Origin: JAWKTV01 sp041398905
GTDB lineage: Bacteria; Planctomycetota; Planctomycetia; Planctomycetales; Planctomycetaceae
Assembly: GCA_041398905.1 (NCBI GenBank)
Contig: JAWKTV010000011.1
Coordinates: forward strand, 124,001 to 188,000
Length of the DNA stretch: 64,000 bases
Direction: 5' to 3'
Of the stretch, positions 1-7,643 are shown piece after piece (positions within the stretch are counted from its first letter, which is position 1; each line of letters opens with the position of its first letter). The notes under the pieces were generated by a model. The model was given only the letters and a program-made list of their open reading frames with translations, was not told the origin of the DNA and did no database searches. A program made the position numbers and the translations under genes.

Positions 1-1
1 A

Positions 2-772
2 GTGATCCTTGCCGCTGGACCGCCGATGTCGGGGGTGTCGACTACGGCGATGGGACTGATGCGATCGGTCGACGCATACCTCTACAGTATCTTCAACATG
101 GCCAATCTGGATGGCCGCGATCTCGCGCACGTCACGGAGTTCGAGTTCAAGGAAGGCGAGGGTTTGCAGGAGGCGATCCTGCGGGCGAAGCGGCAGGAAG
201 TCGATGTATTGATCATCGATCCGCTGCGGGATGCGGAGGTCGCGAAGATCATCTTTGAGGAGGCGGACGGCGTCTCGTTCGTCACCGAGACCCCGGCCAA
301 GGACGCGGCCGACGCAGTCGTTCGAATCTCCACCTGGCTTGGCGACCCGAAGCTGACGGCCGAGCGGCTGAATCTGGTGGTGAGCCAAAAGCTGATTCGC
401 CGCCTCTGTCCCGAGTGCAAGCAGGCCTACCGACCGAATCCGAAGCTGCTGGCGAAGGTCGGACTTCCCCCGGAAACGAAGGTGCTCTACCGCGTACCGC
501 GACCGATCGAACTGGACGACGGCGAGGTCGAGGAACCGCCGGATTGTCCGAAGTGTGGCAACATGGGTTACTTCGGCCGCATGGCGTTGTTTGAAGAGAT
601 TGAGATGAGGGATGAAGTGAAGGACGTGGTGGCTAGTGGAGGTGACGCGGCGGCGATCAAGGCGGCGGCCCGCAAGGCCGGGATGCAGACCTTCCAGCAG
701 GATGGCCTCAAGGCGGTCGCCACGGGCGCCACCGCCCTCGAGGAGCTCCAGCGGGCGTTTCAACAGAAGTGA
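2..772 (+). CDS. GspE/PilB-family ATPase, C-terminal part (5' truncated by window), degenerate motifs
   Basis: The reading frame is already open at the window edge, so this is the C-terminal ~256 residues of a type II secretion/type IV pilus assembly ATPase. The tail is typical of the family: the stretch LNLVVSQKLIRRLCPEC, then a four-cysteine zinc site (CPEC near residue 136 and CPKC near residue 183), then GYFGRMALFE. The catalytic core is not typical. The P-loop reads GPPMSGVSTT, with Val where the Walker A Lys should be. The Walker B region reads LIIDPLRD, where the family has an acidic GEIRD-like motif. The usual HTND histidine box reads TETPAKDA. The fold is probably retained, but ATP hydrolysis is doubtful. 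It may be a regulatory paralogue in a secretion or pilus machine whose other genes lie upstream of the window. Confidence 0.85.
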   Translation: MILAAGPPMSGVSTTAMGLMRSVDAYLYSIFNMANLDGRDLAHVTEFEFKEGEGLQEAILRAKRQEVDVLIIDPLRDAEVAKIIFEEADGVSFVTETPAKDAADAVVRISTWLGDPKLTAERLNLVVSQKLIRRLCPECKQAYRPNPKLLAKVGLPPETKVLYRVPRPIELDDGEVEEPPDCPKCGNMGYFGRMALFEEIEMRDEVKDVVASGGDAAAIKAAARKAGMQTFQQDGLKAVATGATALEELQRAFQQK

Positions 773-1128
773 CGATGGACTCACCGGGATCAGTGAACCA
801 GGCGACGCGACCGGGCAGCCGGTCCGTCTGGTTCCTGATCGCCGGGATGTTGATTGCCCTATCGATCTGCACGTTCGGCTATTGGCAGGGACGATCGCGG
901 GTGTTGTCGCGATCCACGGACGCCGCGGGGAACAGTGTCGTCTGGTCGGCCGATCCCCGGTTGTTCGGCCTGATGGGAATCGAAATTACCCAGTGCACCT
1001 ATGCCCCGGACGGCCGGAAGCTGAGCGGCAGCGTGCACGACCTGCTCGGTACGTGGCATGAAGTCGAGCGGAGGTACGGAGCGGGCAAACCGATGCCCGC
1101 TCAACCAGATGAGCCCCAACGCCCGTGA
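769..1128 (+). CDS. small single-pass membrane protein, function unknown
   Basis: A 119-residue protein whose GTG start overlaps the stop of the GspE-like gene (GTGA); an ATG six bases further (775) is an equally good start. One hydrophobic segment lies at about residues 21-37 (FLIAGMLIALSICTFGYW), followed by ~80 soluble residues that would be periplasmic if the N terminus is cytoplasmic. The tight overlap suggests co-transcription with the ATPase and possibly a role in the same pilus or secretion apparatus. I recognise no family. The soluble part contains a VWSADPRLFGLMGIE segment with no motif known to me. Confidence 0.6.
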   Translation: MTMDSPGSVNQATRPGSRSVWFLIAGMLIALSICTFGYWQGRSRVLSRSTDAAGNSVVWSADPRLFGLMGIEITQCTYAPDGRKLSGSVHDLLGTWHEVERRYGAGKPMPAQPDEPQRP

Positions 1129-1303
1129 GTCACGCGACGCGCTGTTCGAGACGCCACATTGTCGAACACACCGCAGGGAGTCTCGCACCGTCGCAGGCTG
1201 CGGGCGATTGGTTGTCGAGTCTTCGTGCAACCTTGACGCGTTCCCGGGCGTCAGCGGCCCGCCGCTTCGAGCTGCCAACGATGCTGACACACGCGGCAGC
1301 GGG

Positions 1304-1839
1304 TCACTCGTCGTCGAGAATGTCTTCCTCGCCAATCTCGATCACGTCACTGCTCTTCTGACGCGACTTGGCATCAGCAAGCGGCCTGAGGTTTCTGGAA
1401 GTTTGCTCGACGATCAGCTCCGCTCCCTCTTCGGGAATCGCGACTGGCAAGTCTTGTGAGATGAACTTCCGGTCGAGTGTCGCCTTGCGAAACACGTTCT
1501 CACTTCCCCCCGGCTTCGATGCCGCGGCGCGCGGGGCGGTCGACTTGGGGCCGAGCGAAATTCGAGACGAAACCCGACGTCACCGATCCACAGCTCGTCA
1601 CCCGGACGGATGCGGAGCTCGTCCTTCACCGTCTCGTCATTGATCCGCAGCCCGTTCAACGAGCCAAGATCACGCACCACAAAACCGTTGTTGATCTGGG
1701 CGACGCAGCAGTGCTTCCGCGAGATCTTGCGACTGTTCGTCAATACCAGGTCGCAGTCGGGATGACGGCCGATGAACAGGACCGCCTTGTCGAGCGGGAC
1801 GGGCTCACCACCCTCCAAAGGCACCAGATACATCGGCAT
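1304..1839 (-). CDS. FHA-domain protein (one frameshift)
   Basis: Starting at MPMYLVPLEGG, the first ~90 residues form a clear FHA phosphothreonine-binding domain: IGRHPDCDLVL, then SRKHC, then DLGSLNGLRIN and LRPGDELWIG-type strands. The conserved Gly-Arg, Ser-Arg-x-His and Asn positions are all present. The frame then runs into Arg-rich nonsense. A shift near 1545-1555, at a GGCCCC run, restores a sensible acidic tail ending in EIGEEDILDDE. The reconstructed protein is ~178 residues. It has no other domain, so it probably works as a phospho-peptide adaptor, perhaps for a Hanks-type kinase such as the one at 15-17 kb. The frameshift is probably a sequence error. Confidence 0.75.
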
Positions 1840-2059
1840 CCAATCATCTCCAATGTGCGGCAAGCTCCGCAACGATTCTGTCCAACAGCATCCAGCCCGC
1901 AACTCCCGCAAGCGGCCCCGCCGTGCCAGCCGGGCCGTCGTCCGGCACGGCTGGCCACCGCCAACGGGCAGCAACCTCGAATCGTCAGTGCAGCATAGTC
2001 GTTCGCCCGTACGGCGGAAAAGTAGAAACTCGACCGCTTCCGCGACATGGTGACACGCG

Positions 2060-2989
2060 CTAGCCGCCGAGGCTCTTGAGCTTTGCTGACACCAGCGGCG
2101 CCAGCTGCGAGTCCGCATGTTCCTGCAGGAAGGCGGCGTAGACTTCACGCGCGGCACCGCGATTCTTCGTACGCTCCGCCTGCACCCCCTTCGACAACGA
2201 CAGCGCCTCGGCCAGCAACGCCTCCGACTCTCCCTGACGCGCCTGCTCGATCGCCGCGACGACAATCTCGGAAGCCGGTTGATACGTCTCGTAGTCAATG
2301 GACGCTTCAACGAGGGCTATCGCCCCCTGCGGCCGGGTCGCCTCGTCCGCTAGTTGCTCGGCCGCGACCGCGACGGATTCCGTCGCCTGCTGGACAAGCT
2401 GTTCACCCGCCTGCGTGAACGCCAGCGGCCACTCCGCATAGCTGCCGGTCCCGCCGTGCTGGGTCGCCAGCTCACCCACCGTGGCCCAGTCCTTCCGCAG
2501 CACGGCGGTCTTCAACTTCCGTCCATCCCGGCTCATCAGCTTCAACTGTTCGGGCGGCAGCAGCTTGCCCGCCTTTTCGAACAAGCCCGCGAGGAACTTC
2601 TGCATGTCGGCTGGCTTGCCCGGCTCGCCGTAGATCAACGTCCCGTCCGCCCGGACGAACAGTACCGCCGGGATGCCGGATCCGTCGTACTGGAATTCCT
2701 GCTTGATCGCCTGCCAGCTCGGGTCGCCGATGTCGATCTTTACCACGAACATCTGCGCCACGAACGGTGCAAGCTGGGGATTGCTGTCCAGCTCGGCGGC
2801 GATTTGCCGACAGTAGACGCAGCCTTCGTTCCCCGCGATGACCATCGCGGGCTTCCCCGTCGCCTGCATTCCTTCGAAGAGCTGGCTGCCGCGCCGATCC
2901 GCAGCGGTCGCTGGCGTCATCGCTGCCGCGGACAGACAAGCGACGATGCAGAATACGAACAGCCCGCGATAACCAATCTGATGCGACAT
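2060..2989 (-). CDS. secreted thioredoxin-fold protein with C-terminal helical region
   Basis: I chose the start at MSHQIGYRG because it gives a clean signal peptide ending in TPATAADRR; an in-frame start further upstream would bury it. Residues ~35-140 form a thioredoxin-like fold with a CVYC redox pair, SGIPAVLFVRADG (the cis-Pro region) and YGEPGK. The C-terminal ~150 residues are Ala/Glu/Gln-rich helices of TPR-like character, with a tail rich in AREVYAAFLQEHADSQLAPL. It probably acts in the cell envelope as a disulfide oxidoreductase or thiol-dependent carrier. The spacer is C-V-Y-C rather than C-G-P-C, so its redox potential cannot be guessed. It is divergent from the TatD-like gene. 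Confidence 0.75.
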   Translation of the reverse strand: MSHQIGYRGLFVFCIVACLSAAAMTPATAADRRGSQLFEGMQATGKPAMVIAGNEGCVYCRQIAAELDSNPQLAPFVAQMFVVKIDIGDPSWQAIKQEFQYDGSGIPAVLFVRADGTLIYGEPGKPADMQKFLAGLFEKAGKLLPPEQLKLMSRDGRKLKTAVLRKDWATVGELATQHGGTGSYAEWPLAFTQAGEQLVQQATESVAVAAEQLADEATRPQGAIALVEASIDYETYQPASEIVVAAIEQARQGESEALLAEALSLSKGVQAERTKNRGAAREVYAAFLQEHADSQLAPLVSAKLKSLGG

Positions 2990-3291
2990 GGATCTGCCCC
3001 GGTAAAACAGTGACTGAGCGGTTCGCAAGCTGCCTGCGGTGTGTCTGTCCGGCTTGCCGCGAATGCTCTTGATTCGGTTGAGCACCGCCACGCCCGTGAA
3101 TCAGACGAGCCGAAGAGTGACCCGCGGCGAGGTGCCATCGACACCTCGAAATGCTATTGTGCCCCGTAGGCCATGAGTTCACAAGTTTCGCTGAATTCTG
3201 GTATCCGCCGACCGCTGGAGCTGGGACCGGACAACACTGAGTGAGCCGCCAAAGGTCCAACCTGCGTCGGCATTCGAGAACGCACAACGCC
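2990..3291. other. divergent intergenic region, no gene seen
   Basis: About 300 bases separate the thioredoxin-fold gene (minus) from the TatD-like gene (plus). Short open frames here have no protein-like composition. The region must hold both promoters, but I could not pick convincing -35/-10 pairs. Confidence 0.5.
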
Positions 3292-4104
3292 ATGTACTAC
3301 ATCGATCCGCACATCCACATGGTTTCCCGCGTCACGGACGATTACGAACGCATGGCCCGGATGGGGTGCGTCGCGGTCAGCGAGCCGGCGTTCTGGGCGG
3401 GGTTCGATCGTGGCAGCGTGGATGGCTTTCGCGACTACTTTCGCCAGCTCACCGAGTTCGAGCCGACCCGCGCCAAGTCCGTCGGCATTCAACATTACAC
3501 CTGGCTGTGCATCAACGCCAAGGAGGCCGAGAACGTCGAGCTGTCACGCGAAGTCATCGCGATGATCCCCGAGTTCCTCAATCAGCCTGGCGTGCTCGGC
3601 ATCGGCGAGATTGGACTCAACAAGAACACCCCCAACGAGTGCATCGTCTTCCGCGAGCACCTCGAACTCGCCGCGAAGACGAACGAGCTGATCCTGATCC
3701 ACACTCCGCACCTCGTCGACAAGTACAAGGGGACGCGGATGATCGTCGACATGCTCAACGAGCGGAGCGATTTGTCGCATGATCGCGTGCTGATCGACCA
3801 TGTCGAGGAGCATACCGTCGGCGTCGCACGGGACCACGGCTTCTGGTGTGCGATGACACTGTACCCGACCACGAAATGCACTCCCGCCCGCGCGGCCGAC
3901 ATCATCGAGCGGTATGGCGACGACCGCATCATGGTCAACTCGGCGGGCGACTGGGGTCCATCACAGCCGCTCGCTGTCCCGGACTTCATTCAGGAGATGC
4001 GCAAGCGCGGGCATAGCGAAGCGAAGATTCGCAAGATCGTCTACGAGAACCCGCTCGAGTTTTTCCGCCAGTGCGATCGCTTTCAGTTCACCGCACCGGC
4101 GTAG
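3292..4104 (+). CDS. TatD-like metal-dependent hydrolase
   Basis: A 270-residue TIM-barrel amidohydrolase of the TatD type. The start at 3292 (MYYIDPHIHM) places the first metal-binding HxH at residues 7-9. Further ligands follow: Glu in LGIGEIGL, His in LILIHTPH, His in VLIDHVEE, and Asp in VNSAGDWG. Known TatD proteins are metal-dependent DNases or phosphodiesterases. This subgroup also resembles the TatD-type protein of the Ebo cluster, but no other ebo gene is nearby, so the substrate is open. It stands alone on the plus strand with an unknown small membrane gene behind it. Confidence 0.8.
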   Translation: MYYIDPHIHMVSRVTDDYERMARMGCVAVSEPAFWAGFDRGSVDGFRDYFRQLTEFEPTRAKSVGIQHYTWLCINAKEAENVELSREVIAMIPEFLNQPGVLGIGEIGLNKNTPNECIVFREHLELAAKTNELILIHTPHLVDKYKGTRMIVDMLNERSDLSHDRVLIDHVEEHTVGVARDHGFWCAMTLYPTTKCTPARAADIIERYGDDRIMVNSAGDWGPSQPLAVPDFIQEMRKRGHSEAKIRKIVYENPLEFFRQCDRFQFTAPA

Positions 4105-4348
4105 ACATCACGGCCCCAGAAAGACCCGGTTGCGCACAATGCGTTGGGTGGCGGGGGCGCTCCGAAGGTGGCAATCATTCGGAGTGCGTGCGACGTCTGC
4201 GAATTCCGCTTGCGCGGTGCACGCCCGCTACCCGCCGGGATCCCGTGAATCGAGACAATCCCCACAGAAACAGATTGCCCCCGACCGCAAAAGCCGGTAT
4301 TGAGAGACGACGTCCGATGTTGTTGATCCGTAGAACGAGGTCGCCGTC

Positions 4349-4606
4349 ATGAACTCAGATTCTTTGGTAGTCCCGCATCGCCTGGGGGCCAAGACGCTCG
4401 CGGCTTGCAGCATCGCCACATTTTGGGCGGTCCCGTTCGCTCCGTTCGTCATCATTGCTGCCCTGAAGAGAACGAAAGACGCCAACGACTGGACTCGTCG
4501 GCTGGCTGTATCTGCCGCCTTGCTGTGTTCCGTCTACACAATCGTGATTGCAGCGTGGGTGTTCGGTCTCACCGTTTACGTTCTCATGGGTGGCGCGCCG
4601 GCTTGA
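4349..4606 (+). CDS. small two-helix membrane protein, unknown
   Basis: An 85-residue frame with two strongly hydrophobic segments, residues ~17-40 (ending FVIIAALKR) and ~50-80 (ending LTVYVLMGG), joined by a short basic loop. A possible AGG ribosome-binding site lies about ten bases before the ATG. Its composition is protein-like and the opposite frames are not, but I recognise no family. Confidence 0.5.
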   Translation: MNSDSLVVPHRLGAKTLAACSIATFWAVPFAPFVIIAALKRTKDANDWTRRLAVSAALLCSVYTIVIAAWVFGLTVYVLMGGAPA

Positions 4607-4762
4607 AGCAAAGCTCGCCGCCAACGCACTGTCCCCGCGATTTATCTTTCGCCCCGGCACTCGTGGTTAACCTGCGTGGGGATCACGATGCTCTCTTCCG
4701 GAGTGCGGTTGGTCGCGGTTACTGCACTGAGAGCCAAAATTCCGCCGCGATGATGCCTGGCG

Positions 4763-5692
4763 TTAGATGCCGTTGGCGTCTTCACCAAAGCCCGGCCGCA
4801 GCGCCGGCGCGACAACCGGGATTCGAAAGTCATCCGGGGTGACGGTGAACGGCTCCTCGGTAAAGACATCCCCATACACCGTGATGGGGTAAGGCCCCGT
4901 CGCCCGCACCGAGACCGTGCGGACGGAACGGTTAATCACCAGCGGGTTCTGCAGGAAGTCACTGAAGACGTAGTCCGCCGTCAGGGACATGATCTCGCCC
5001 GCCGTGCCATCGAGAATCATCACCAGTTCCAGCCTGCCATCATCAAACCGGGCGTTGTCCGCGACCGTCATGCCGCCACCCGTCATCCGGCCATTGGCCA
5101 GAAAGAGGTTGAGTACTTCGTACGTTTCCGCCGGCCCGTCGTCCAAGCGAACTTCGACTTCGAACACACGCATGTCGGCGACGACGTCCAGAACTCCTCG
5201 CAGATAGCTGAATGGTCCCCAGAGCTGTTTCGTCTCCGGCGTCAACTGCTTCAGATATTGGCCCGTATTGCCGCTGGTGCACATGTTGGTGATGACACGG
5301 CTCTTCGAGCCACTCGTGCAGCGGAAGACGTCCAGGTAGCCGTCAGCCGGACCAAACGCCGGCTGGATCGACCGCGTGACATCCAGCGGCATGCCGAGCG
5401 AGCGGGCGAGGTCGTTGCCGGTGCCCATCGGCAGAACCGCCATCGAAACGTCCGGTGATTTCAGCTCCGCTAGCGTTTCGACAACCAGGTTGACCGAGCC
5501 GTCGCCTCCGGCCGCGACGACCCGCCGACAGCCGGATTCGACCCCCTGTCGAATCACGCGGACGGCCTCGTCGCGCGACTGCGTCTCCAGCACCCGGCAC
5601 CCGGGCCGCTGCTCAAGCTGGGCACGCACCTCCGCACCACCGGCCGTCTGACCCGCCGACGGATTCCAGATCACGATGCTGCGCTCTTCCAT
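4763..5692 (-). CDS. diacylglycerol/sphingosine-kinase-family lipid kinase
   Basis: A 309-residue protein with the DAGK catalytic-domain signature: NPSAG near residue 10, GGDGSVN at 62-68, and GTGNDLAR at 90-97. The C-terminal beta-sandwich carries GGGMTVADNARFDDGRLE, typical of the YegS/DgkB group. The family phosphorylates diacylglycerol or a related lipid with ATP at the membrane and is full length at this size. It is monocistronic here. The exact lipid cannot be read from the sequence. Confidence 0.88.
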   Translation of the reverse strand: MEERSIVIWNPSAGQTAGGAEVRAQLEQRPGCRVLETQSRDEAVRVIRQGVESGCRRVVAAGGDGSVNLVVETLAELKSPDVSMAVLPMGTGNDLARSLGMPLDVTRSIQPAFGPADGYLDVFRCTSGSKSRVITNMCTSGNTGQYLKQLTPETKQLWGPFSYLRGVLDVVADMRVFEVEVRLDDGPAETYEVLNLFLANGRMTGGGMTVADNARFDDGRLELVMILDGTAGEIMSLTADYVFSDFLQNPLVINRSVRTVSVRATGPYPITVYGDVFTEEPFTVTPDDFRIPVVAPALRPGFGEDANGI

Positions 5693-6002
5693 GTCTCACC
5701 AGTGAACCGATCGTAAGGGGGCCAACACCTCGCTGCCCATCTTACGGCTCGATCCTGTCCCGGAAACCCAGAGAAAAGCGGGGCGAACGAGCCGGCTTGC
5801 GCTAACCGGACAGGCTCTCGCTTCTACGAGTTCGACGCTTCGGCCGGCCTCGCCATCTGAGGCTCCGCCGTCGCGCTCAAAAGAACCGGCAAACTGTGCC
5901 AGCCCTGTGAGCAATCAGGAGAACTCACAGGCCAGGAACCTACCGGCAAAGCTTCTCGGGATCGCTCTACCCCCGCAATCGCCGAGGTGCGGGCCTCGTT
6001 AA
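5693..6002. other. intergenic region, no gene seen
   Basis: About 310 bases lie between the lipid kinase start and the tRNA-Arg terminator. Small open frames on the minus strand have no recognisable content. The promoter for the lipid kinase must lie here but was not identified. Confidence 0.45.
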
Positions 6003-6038
6003 ACAAAACGAGCCGCAAGACGACAGTCGTTGCGGCTC
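6003..6038 (-). terminator. rho-independent terminator of tRNA-Arg
   Basis: A perfect nine-base inverted repeat, GAGCCGCAA (6010-6018) and TTGCGGCTC (6030-6038), lies just 3' of the tRNA on the minus strand. It is followed in that direction by a T-rich stretch (GTTTTGTTTAA). Position and shape fit an intrinsic terminator. Confidence 0.75.
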
Positions 6039-6042
6039 AATG

Positions 6043-6116
<74 letters not shown>

Positions 6117-6368
6117 GACTCCCGGCACGCCGATCCGGCCACTCGCAGTCTGCGGGTGGCGACAGGTCAGCCGGCCGAGGCGGGATCATGGCAAATCTTG
6201 ACGTTCAACGCAACAAGGCGAGACTGGGAAATCGCGAACGAGGTTCGCGTTGCTGTTTTCGCAGCCGCAGCTACCGGAGAGGCTCGAGCCGGGTCACCGG
6301 GGCACCGGCGACGCGGGGGACATGTCCCACGAAGCCGGAACTGCGGCAGTTGGCCTGACCAACCTGCG

Positions 6369-7357
6369 TTACCGGCTCAGCAAGCCCTGCTTCTTCGCCG
6401 TTTGCTGACGCGCCGGTTGTGATCCGTCGCCCCAGAAGATCTGCGGATCGTCGATCACCCACGCCGTCGACCACGTTTTGCCGTCGTCGCCGTTGCAGAT
6501 GTTGAAGAACATCGTGTTGAAGTGCGTACCGGCGATCGAGTACGGATGCGTGGTGACGAGCCGATCGGCCTCGGTCAGGTCTTCAACGCCCGGCTTGGCG
6601 TAGTAGTGGACACGGGAGTCGGGCGAGACCGACATACCGAGGGTCCACCAGCCGGTCTGGGTGATCTTCGGTCCGGGGATCTCGTGCCCGTTCTCATTGG
6701 CGCGGATCAGGAACATCGCGCTGTCGACCCCGTCCTTGGAGACTTCTTTCGGCGTGAAGGCGATGAAGAAACCGGGGTAGTACGGCTCGATCACCTTCTT
6801 CGGCCGGCGGCTGAACCAGGTGCGGTCCTCGTCGGATGTCTTCCACTGCGGCCCCTGCAGGCCGACGCGCATCCCGAACGTCACCCCTTGACGGTTTTCC
6901 CATTCATCGAAGTCGGGCATGTACACCCGCACCACACAGGCGGGGTTGCTGCCCAGCGACATCGAGTTCGAGACCATCACGAAGTCGTCTTGCTTCTGCG
7001 TGAAGCTCAGGCGGCCCGGAATGCCGGTGTCCTTCGAACGGAGCATCAGCGAGTGCGTGCTGCCGGGCAGCCTCCCGGCGGCGTGTCGATCACCTTGACG
7101 ATGTCCGGGCAACCCCGCTTGGGGCCTTCCTTCCAGCGTGCGTTGGTGGAAACGCCAAGCGGATAGCGGACCTGCTCATCCTCTTCCTTGCTGCTCTTGG
7201 GGAGGTTGTAGTTGAACCCCCAGTTGTCGACCTCGAATGTGTCGGTCGTGAGCAGCGTGCCCCGTCCGGGCACCACCTGGGCGGCAACGTCTCCAGCTGG
7301 GATCGCCAGCAGGACCGCCAGCGCCGCGATAGTCCAATTCAGTTTTAAGCGAATCAC
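6369..7357 (-). CDS. secreted protein of unknown function (one frameshift)
   Basis: A GTG start at 7357 gives a signal peptide (LNWTIAALAVLLAIPAGDVAAQ). The mature part begins with GRGTLLTTDTFEVDNWGF. A shift near 7065-7075, in the GGAGGC of the PPGG-LPGSTHSL junction, joins two frames into one protein of ~330 residues. The second half is rich in aromatic beta-strand segments (WFSRRPKKV, YYPGFFIAFTPKE, TGWWTLGMSVSPDSRVHYY, HFNTMFFNICNGDDG), suggesting a jelly-roll or concanavalin-type sandwich. I know similar sequences only as planctomycete hypotheticals. A carbohydrate-binding or structural surface role would be a guess. Confidence 0.65.
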
Positions 7358-7643
7358 AGCAGGCCTCCGTGCCTTGGTGTGAGAGTCAGATCGAAACGTC
7401 CACAGTCGTGCGGGCGCGGCCCGCCTTGCCTGTTTCATCGGCAGTCACCCCCGGAATAATCGCTTTCGGCGTTACAATTCGAGCGTCGACCACTGTGATC
7501 GTGCGGAACGTGACTGTTGCGTCGAGTTGGCAAACTGCGGTGGCTGGGCAGCCCGAATCGCTTTACTGGTGATTCCACTCACCATGCGGTATCTATGGGG
7601 TCGCCATGGAAAGCATTTCCGCCGAAACAGGGAGTCAAACCGC

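Noticed and set aside
1414..2310. 298-codon minus-strand frame over the FHA gene
   Set aside because: Only the FHA stretch is protein-like; upstream and downstream parts are Arg/Ser-rich and in the wrong frame.
4355..4660. 101-codon minus frame over the small membrane gene
   Set aside because: Charged, motif-free composition; the plus strand gives two clean hydrophobic helices instead.
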